Shown here: positions 62,576-64,000 of the stretch, piece after piece
How positions within the stretch are numbered: position 1 is the stretch's first letter
Layout of the letters: each line of letters opens with the position of its first letter
From: Hyphomicrobiales bacterium
GTDB taxonomy: Bacteria; Pseudomonadota; Alphaproteobacteria; Rhizobiales; Rhizobiaceae
Direction of reading: 5' to 3'
Assembly (NCBI GenBank): GCA_900473185.1
Contig: UCKU01000005.1
Span: forward strand, 98,232-162,231
DNA length: 64,000 bases
Notes under the pieces: model-generated
Database searches by the model: none
The model's input: only the letters and a program-made list of their open reading frames with translations
What the model was told of the DNA's origin: nothing
Made by a program: the position numbers and the translations under genes

Positions 62576-62695
62576 ATATCGGAATTTCCGATATCGCCTT
62601 TCTGATAAATGAATTTGCGAAACCGGCCGTTCCGCGTCACCTTTTCTTCCGGGAACAAAACGCCGCAAAAGCGGCACCGAACCGGGAGACAGACG

Positions 62696-63856
62696 ATGAA
62701 GCATCTTCTGAAATCGTGTACTGCTGCGCTCGCGAGTCTGAGCTTCGTGACACAGGTTGTCGCTGCCGAACCGCTGAAGGAGTTGGGCAAGGGGGAAGGC
62801 GCCGTCAGCATCGTCGCCTGGGCCGGTTATATCGAGCGCGGCGAGACCGACAAGAATTACGACTGGGTCACCGACTTCGAGAAGGAAACCGGCTGCAAGG
62901 TTTCCGTCAAGACCGCTGCCACCTCGGATGAAATGGTGGCGCTGATGAACGAAGGCGGTTTCGACCTCGTCACCGCCTCGGGTGACGCATCGCTCCGCCT
63001 CGTCGCCGGCAAGCGCGTCCAGCCGATCAACACCGATCTCATCCCGAGCTTCAAGACTGTCGACGAGCGCCTGCAGAATGCGCCCTGGAATACGGTGAAC
63101 GGCGTCCATTACGGGGTCCCCTATCTCTGGGGGCCGAACGTGCTGATGTATAATACCGACACCTTCAAGGATAAGGCACCGACGAGCTGGAACATCGTCT
63201 TCGACGAACAGAACCTGCCGGATGGTAAGTCCAACAAGGGCCGCGTGCAGGCCTATGACGGCCCGATCTACATCGCCGATGCCGCTCTGTATCTGATGGC
63301 GCACAAGCCCGATCTCGGCATCAAGGACCCCTACGAGCTCAACGAGGACCAGTACAAGGCTGCTCTCGACCTGCTGCGCGGCCAGCGCAAGATTGTCTCG
63401 CGCTACTGGCACGATGCGATGATCCAGGTCGACGACTTCAAGAATGAAGGTGTCGTCGCCTCCGGTTCCTGGCCCTTCCAGGTCAATCTGCTGCAGGCAG
63501 ACAAGCAGAAGATCGCCTCCACCTTCCCCGAGGAAGGTGTCACCGGCTGGGCCGACACGACCATGCTGCACGCCGACAGCGAACATCCGAACTGCGCCTA
63601 TATGTGGATGGAACATTCGCTGAAGGCCAAGGTCCAGGGTGATGCTGCCGCCTGGTTCGGCGCCGTGCCATCCGTTCCGGCTGCCTGCAAGGGCAACGAG
63701 CTGCTGACCGATGCCGGCTGCAACACCAACGGCTATGATCACTTCGACAAGATCAAGTTCTGGAAGACGCCGGTCGCCAAATGCGCAAGCGAGAGCGAAT
63801 GCGTGCCCTATCATCGCTGGGTATCGGATTATATCGGCGTGATCGGCGGGCGGTAA
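62696..63856 (+). CDS. ABC transporter substrate-binding protein (PotD/PotF, spermidine/putrescine type)
   Basis: A 386-residue periplasmic binding protein of the PotD/YdcS type, with a signal peptide (MKHLLKSCTAALASLSFVTQ, cleaved near VVAAE) and the class features AVSIVAWAGYIERG, FDLVTASGDASLRLVAGKRVQPI and PYLWGPNVLMYNTDTF. ATG 62696 has GGGAGA upstream. The remaining ABC subunit genes would lie beyond the right edge. Polyamine or related cationic substrates are inferred from the family; a nearby odc gene is not adjacent. Confidence 0.92.
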   Translation: MKHLLKSCTAALASLSFVTQVVAAEPLKELGKGEGAVSIVAWAGYIERGETDKNYDWVTDFEKETGCKVSVKTAATSDEMVALMNEGGFDLVTASGDASLRLVAGKRVQPINTDLIPSFKTVDERLQNAPWNTVNGVHYGVPYLWGPNVLMYNTDTFKDKAPTSWNIVFDEQNLPDGKSNKGRVQAYDGPIYIADAALYLMAHKPDLGIKDPYELNEDQYKAALDLLRGQRKIVSRYWHDAMIQVDDFKNEGVVASGSWPFQVNLLQADKQKIASTFPEEGVTGWADTTMLHADSEHPNCAYMWMEHSLKAKVQGDAAAWFGAVPSVPAACKGNELLTDAGCNTNGYDHFDKIKFWKTPVAKCASESECVPYHRWVSDYIGVIGGR

Positions 63857-63888
63857 CGCCAGGCCAATCCACGTAAGTGCCCTTCCCA

Positions 63889-64000
63889 GCTCCTCCCACT
63901 GCGGAGGAGCCAGAGTGGCGCCGCCGCATTCCTGCCGAAACGCCGAAAGGTTTGAGCGTGGGCGCGGCAGATTAAACCCCTCCCCCTTGTGGGGAGGGGT
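63889..64000. repeat. two GC-rich hairpins at the right edge, terminator and rhizobial repeat fragment
   Basis: GCTCCTCC-CACTGC-GGAGGAGC (63889-63910) is a perfect eight-base hairpin 33 bases past the binding-protein stop. ACCCCTCCCC-CTTGT-GGGGAGGGGT (63976-64000) is a perfect ten-base hairpin ending exactly at the window edge and resembles the start of a RIME-type palindromic element like that at 47312. The element is truncated by the edge, so its full size is unknown. Confidence 0.55.

Noticed and set aside
62207..63814. 535-codon minus-strand frame opposite LysR and the PotD-type gene
   Set aside because: Antisense shadow of two genes with strong family motifs and correct signal peptide and start sites.

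Overview
The window looks like chromosomal DNA of a fast-growing Rhizobium (R. leguminosarum / R. etli type alphaproteobacterium). The basis is high-GC coding sequence, rhizobial-style proteins throughout (alphaproteobacterial type III ornithine/lysine decarboxylase, aa3 oxidase subunit IV, gltX next to lysS, xylB-xylA with a LacI regulator) and a rhizobial-type palindromic intergenic repeat between xylB and xylA. Nothing points to plasmid, phage, IS or CRISPR content. I found no tRNA or rRNA genes. The gene identifications come from reading the proteins, without a database search.

Layout. 1-3.5 kb: end of an oxidase subunit IV gene, a FeeM/GNAT-like acyltransferase and a membrane PAS-GGDEF-EAL protein whose GGDEF site is degenerate. 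3.8-7.0 kb: a TRAP transporter with its permease genes facing its binding-protein gene across a shared terminator. 7.3-11.0 kb: a four-gene tellurite/stress operon (TelA-like, TerD, an unrecognised protein, VWA). 11.3-16.97 kb: class I glutamine amidotransferase-like hydrolase, aldo/keto reductase, 2-hydroxyacid dehydrogenase with a LacI regulator, MarR regulator and creatininase-family protein. 17.0-20.0 kb: a likely zinc-limitation operon (Zur-like box, COG0523 GTPase, WD40-like protein, cysE). 20-25.9 kb: GGDEF protein, a decayed beta-lactamase-family gene, NAD-dependent epimerase, GNAT, ornithine/lysine decarboxylase with a long structured leader, LysR.

26-32.5 kb: DUF1007 plus NicO metal transporter, small membrane protein, TerB-like DUF533 protein, KDPG aldolase, overlapping CYTH and CHAD genes, a VOC protein behind a clear SoxR-type promoter, and trhO. 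32.6-38 kb: CHASE4-GGDEF-EAL protein, a MarR gene with tandem operators and a membrane partner, beta-glucosidase, DoxX. 38-50 kb is a carbohydrate region: Gfo/Idh dehydrogenase, sugar isomerase/epimerase, a ribose-type ABC importer with a divergent LacI regulator and mirrored operators, then lacI-xylB-xylA. 50-55.6 kb: EmrAB-type efflux with a divergent TetR regulator and operators, an AraC-GyrI regulator and a TerC membrane protein with a leader that can mask its ribosome-binding site. 55.9-64 kb: gltX-lysS, SDR with divergent AraC, an unknown anchored protein, LysR and an ABC binding protein.

The most interesting signals are regulatory: the two-state leader of the TerC gene, the SoxR-type promoter of the VOC gene, the Zur-like box in front of a GTPase-WD40-cysE operon, the decarboxylase leader, and several operator pairs. 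The best candidate for an under-described system is the Ter-like operon with its unrecognised third protein and matching His/Asp-rich tracts in two partners.
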